From Hofstenia miamia (Eukaryota; Xenacoelomorpha; Acoela): a stretch of 64,000 nucleotides of DNA. The notes beneath the pieces were generated by a model. That model was not told the DNA's origin and did not search any database. It was given only the letters and a program-made list of their open reading frames with translations. The translations under genes were made by a program, and so were the position numbers. Shown one piece after another: positions 61,167-64,000 of the stretch. How positions within the stretch are numbered: position 1 is the first letter of the stretch; each line of letters begins with the position of its first letter. The stretch is from positions 1,631,905 through 1,695,904 of the forward strand of contig SCFE01000009.1 of assembly GCA_004352715.1 (NCBI GenBank). Direction: 5' to 3'.

Positions 61167-62185
61167 CGAATAAGTCCTACAGGAATAAGTCATACAGGAA
61201 TAAGTTCTACAGGAATAATTCCTACATGATTAAATCCTACACTATTATTATTAATGATTTTAATTCTCTGAAATTTATTCATTTTTTATTTGTTTTGGAT
61301 TTTTTGTAATAAGTTATTGTTTTTTGGTAATTAAATTTTTCCATTGCCGCTCTAAGTTTCCTTTGCTGCAGTTTAGTAATTACACTAAATGTTTCAACTA
61401 CTTAGGAATTATACATTAATGTGATGCACGTTCAAGGCGAAGTACTATACGAACAATGTAGTGGTTTCACGCCTATAACTGGTCATTGGTGCAATTCAAA
61501 TGTGTTCGAAAAGCTGTTCAATTTATTTATGAAAATAAGGACTCGACAGGAGTTGAACCTGCATATTACCATCAGAGATGGTAGTGTTCCATACAACACG
61601 AATCCGCAAATATTTTAATGAACATTGATTTAGATATCATTTGAATAGTTAAATTCTACTTAAATACGCAATCAGAAAGGAAGAAACTATGCATAAATAT
61701 TAAATAAAGCAGTTGCAATAAAAGGAAAAATTCATAGATTTGCTATAAACCTACAATCGTCCGTACAAATGCACAGCTGTGCTTACCAATATACAAGACA
61801 AATCATATTTAAGGGAACATATTTCTACTATGAAAACATTTAATAATTAATATTTGTTTAGAATAACAAAAAAGCAAATAAACAAAAAAAATTCAACAAT
61901 TATTTATACATGTATTTAAAATTACCGTAAATTGATCTTCGCAGATTAGCGCTCAACTTGCACCGCTTTCTTATATGGGTAACGTCTTAAATAAATCTCA
62001 ATATTTTTATGTATAAAAAATTCTCGAATATCTATAATTTTGATCCCAATCTGTGACCAATAATTTCGTATGACACTGCTGTCAATTCGTTTAAATTTTT
62101 TGCTTATTAATGAAGAACTTAATCTTGTAGGATTTAATCATGTAGGACTTAATCGTGTAGGACTTATTCCTGTAGGACTTATTCT
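61167..62185. mobile_element. 1 kb element bounded by inverted arrays of a 15-mer
   Basis: Left end: five tandem 15 bp units (61167-61241) of the form GGAATAAGTCCTACA, the last being TGATTAAATCCTACA. Right end: four units (62126-62185) of TGTAGGACTTATTCC, beginning TGTAGGATTTAATCA. The right array reverse-complemented follows the left array nearly unit by unit, including the switch to the GATTAAATC variant on the inner side. No transposase ORF lies between (longest 65 codons). This suggests a non-autonomous, fold-back type element. Target-site duplication not identified. Confidence 0.65.
61539..61605 (-). tRNA. tRNA-like sequence (anticodon position reads TCT), probably degenerate
   Basis: The minus 67 nt folds by eye as a cloverleaf. 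Acceptor GGATTCG pairs with CGAGTCC (one G-T). The anticodon arm is TACCA/TGGTA with loop TCTCTGA. The T arm is GCAGG/CCTGT with loop TTCAACT and a consensus box B (GGTTCAACTCC). The D arm is short (GTT/AAC). Position 33 is C instead of T and box A is poor. It sits inside the element at 61167-62185. It could be a tRNA pseudogene, a tRNA-derived repeat or a mitochondrial-type tRNA copy. Confidence 0.4.
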
Positions 62186-62990
62186 ATGCCGTCATATATT
62201 TCATGTAGCCTAAAGGTTTAGTAACCCCGTGTATATTATTCAGACATAATGAAATTATTTTTATAATTATTCTGATTAAACAATAGTGCTATGCCATCTC
62301 CTGTATTAAGTTTGCTGAATTTTTTTACTTTCATTTCATTTAAATTATCTGAAAGGTGACCGCCCCACATATTTCTTGTCTGCTGACAGATTTACAGTTA
62401 CAATACTACTAGTTGATTTCCGCCATTCTTCTATCTAGTAACAAATGGAATGATATAACAACTAGTTCTAGTCAATTCAGGAGGCACGTTTGCAGAAGTT
62501 TACATTGCTTGGGAAACTATTCTAATTTGCAAATATGTCACTACAAATCTTTCAATAGATTAAAAATACATTTAATGTATGGAGGGAAACCGGGATCTTT
62601 GCTAATGAAATGCCAAAAATATGTAACCACGATGCCAAATTAACCACTGTAGATTGTTTAGCTACTACCTCAAAATTGTTACCTCTTCTACTGCACAAAT
62701 TAACGTCTTACTTTTTGAATATGATTTGGATACATTCTGAAGACATACCCTCTAGCATAGTTACAAAACAGCCATGGGCAATCTGGCAATTAATCTTAAT
62801 CAGCAACGAACAGACTTTATAAGACAATTCAAATGTATTTGTTTCCCGCATTTACAAAATACTTAAATGTAATGTTATTTAACACAGTAAAGTGCTGGTT
62901 AAATTATTAGACGAATGACTGTTTTCATGATTTTCATTTATAATAAATTATGAATATTTTTTATTCGCAACAAAAAATCAAATTTGCGGA
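62186..62990. other. Unassigned; short ORFs of unknown status
   Basis: Two overlapping + ORFs (62413-62643, 76 aa; 62610-62822, 70 aa) have ordinary amino-acid composition but no recognised family. Confidence 0.35.
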
Positions 62991-62997
62991 TATTCTA

Positions 62998-63990
62998 ATG
63001 ATTAGTAAGACCTTCCTTGTTTGAAATCACATCTTTAAATCTTTCTGCCGTGGAGTTAACATACTTCTCACACATCACTGTGATGGTATGATCTTGATAA
63101 CATTAAAATATAAGCTTTAAAAGGAGGTTCCTTTCATTCCTTGCTAGCCCCAGACATTCTCAATGGGACCACTCTAACACCAAAATTGAAGCTTTTGGAA
63201 AGCACTTCATAGACACCTAGGAGGTGTGGCAGTTTGCCGTGTACTATTGAAATAGACATACCATTCTAACACCTGTGATTTCACTTTCCATTGCTGAAAT
63301 TACAGTATTGCATCAAATTCATTGACCCTTCCTTGATTTGCAGTCGTCATCGTCAATGTAATACCCCAGATCATCACCATGTCAGGGTGCTACACTTGAG
63401 TTGATTGGTGACAAATTGAATCAATGCACATGCTTTGTGCCCTCATTTACTGTCCAAAACTGTTTTTTGTTGTTTAAGTCCCCTTAAAAAACAAATTTTT
63501 AATAGAAATTTTGCAAGCAGTACAATTTTAGGTTGCACATTAAAAAAAGAGATAAAGTTTTAAATACCAGTCTTTTGCCAATCATCCAGTGTAGTGCTGA
63601 TATCTTCGTGAAATTTCAGGCCTCTACTGCTTCATCCTAGCGGGCAATTTTGGTTTCTTCAATTCAATCTTGCAGTAATAGCCTTCTTTTTGCTTGAACA
63701 TTGTCTTTTGTTTTTTGAAAATGTTAATCCATGAACATCCAGACTGCTACAAAGCTTGCTTAATGATGCGAAATTGTCTTTCTTAACTTCTATTATCATA
63801 ACACTTGTAGTGCATTTAGAAATCTTGATTTTCAGGTCACACCTTTCAAAATCCTATCTGGCATATTTTCTTGAATATCCTAAATGCAGTTTTGATTTAA
63901 GTCATCAAAAAGTTGTTTCACCAACTCCTTGCTCTTTGTCAATCTGGACGTTATTCTTACTGGTGTTCGGAATTGAAAAACCGATTGCAG
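62998..63990 (-). pseudogene. Tc1/mariner transposase relic
   Basis: Minus fragments in several frames follow the C-terminal order of Tc1-like DDE transposases. VHGLTFSKNKRQ is about 63735-63700. GYYIDDDDCK corresponds to the M-V-W-G region. TANCHTS aligns to the D-N-A-P-C-H motif region. ILVLEWSH...ECLGL aligns to V-L-x-W-P-x-x-S-P-D-L-N-P-I-E-N-L-W. It ends with CEKYVNSTAERFKDVISNKEG and a stop near 62998. Numerous stops and frameshifts make it inactive. The N-terminal part runs beyond or close to the window end. Confidence 0.65.
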
Positions 63991-64000
63991 CTTGTTTTTA

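Noticed and set aside
61421-61618. 65-codon plus ORF as a protein gene
   Set aside because: It overlaps the tRNA-like sequence on the other strand and lies inside a non-autonomous element, with no recognisable similarity.

Overview
The window is AT-rich DNA from a metazoan, most likely an invertebrate. The evidence is a multi-exon gene for the ciliary dynein intermediate chain DNAI3/WDR63 with GT-AG introns, a cysteine-rich LDL-receptor class A (LDLa) coding block, and a dense set of decayed transposons (Ty3/Gypsy LTR elements, several LINE types, Tc1/mariner, hAT and MITEs). I cannot name the phylum. No bacterial operons, CRISPR arrays or rRNA genes are present. Two long N gaps (15858-16699 and 28612-29611) and three single-N joins (10967, 56855, 59096) show a draft assembly.

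Layout. 1-6.4 kb holds no gene, only a 1.6 kb element with inverted termini (868-2494) and a 214 bp palindromic MITE (3816-4029). 6.4-28.3 kb is a graveyard of one Ty3/Gypsy family in at least four copies: copy A on + (6373-8975), the rest on - (B/E 10833-15857, C 16700-21960, D 23272-28292). Combined, they give the order LTR (about 1.1 kb), primer-binding site, gag with coiled coil and CCHC knuckle, aspartic protease, reverse transcriptase, integrase, a repeat-rich spacer, a large unidentified third ORF (called ORFX here), polypurine tract, LTR. ORFX sits where some Gypsy elements carry env but shows no obvious signal peptide or membrane segment. Every copy is broken.

28.3-39.2 kb is mixed: a GC-rich block, the 5' end of an unidentified host gene on - (29612-29915) running into a gap, a 5'-truncated LINE (30912-32129), an LDLa-repeat coding block with two frame breaks (33550-34674), and nested LINE pieces including an R4/Dong-like restriction-like-endonuclease fragment inside a TAA microsatellite.

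39.26-54.75 kb is the one clear host gene, DNAI3/WDR63, which I resolve into 19 coding exons totalling 2802 nt. Its introns carry a 629 bp hAT-type element with a perfect 8 bp target-site duplication and an exact 87 bp tandem duplication that copies a splice acceptor.

54.8-64 kb is again gene-poor: two copies of an LTR-like repeat, a LINE fragment, a decayed hAT-like transposase, a 1 kb element bounded by inverted arrays of a 15-mer with a tRNA-like sequence inside, and a Tc1/mariner transposase relic running to the window end.
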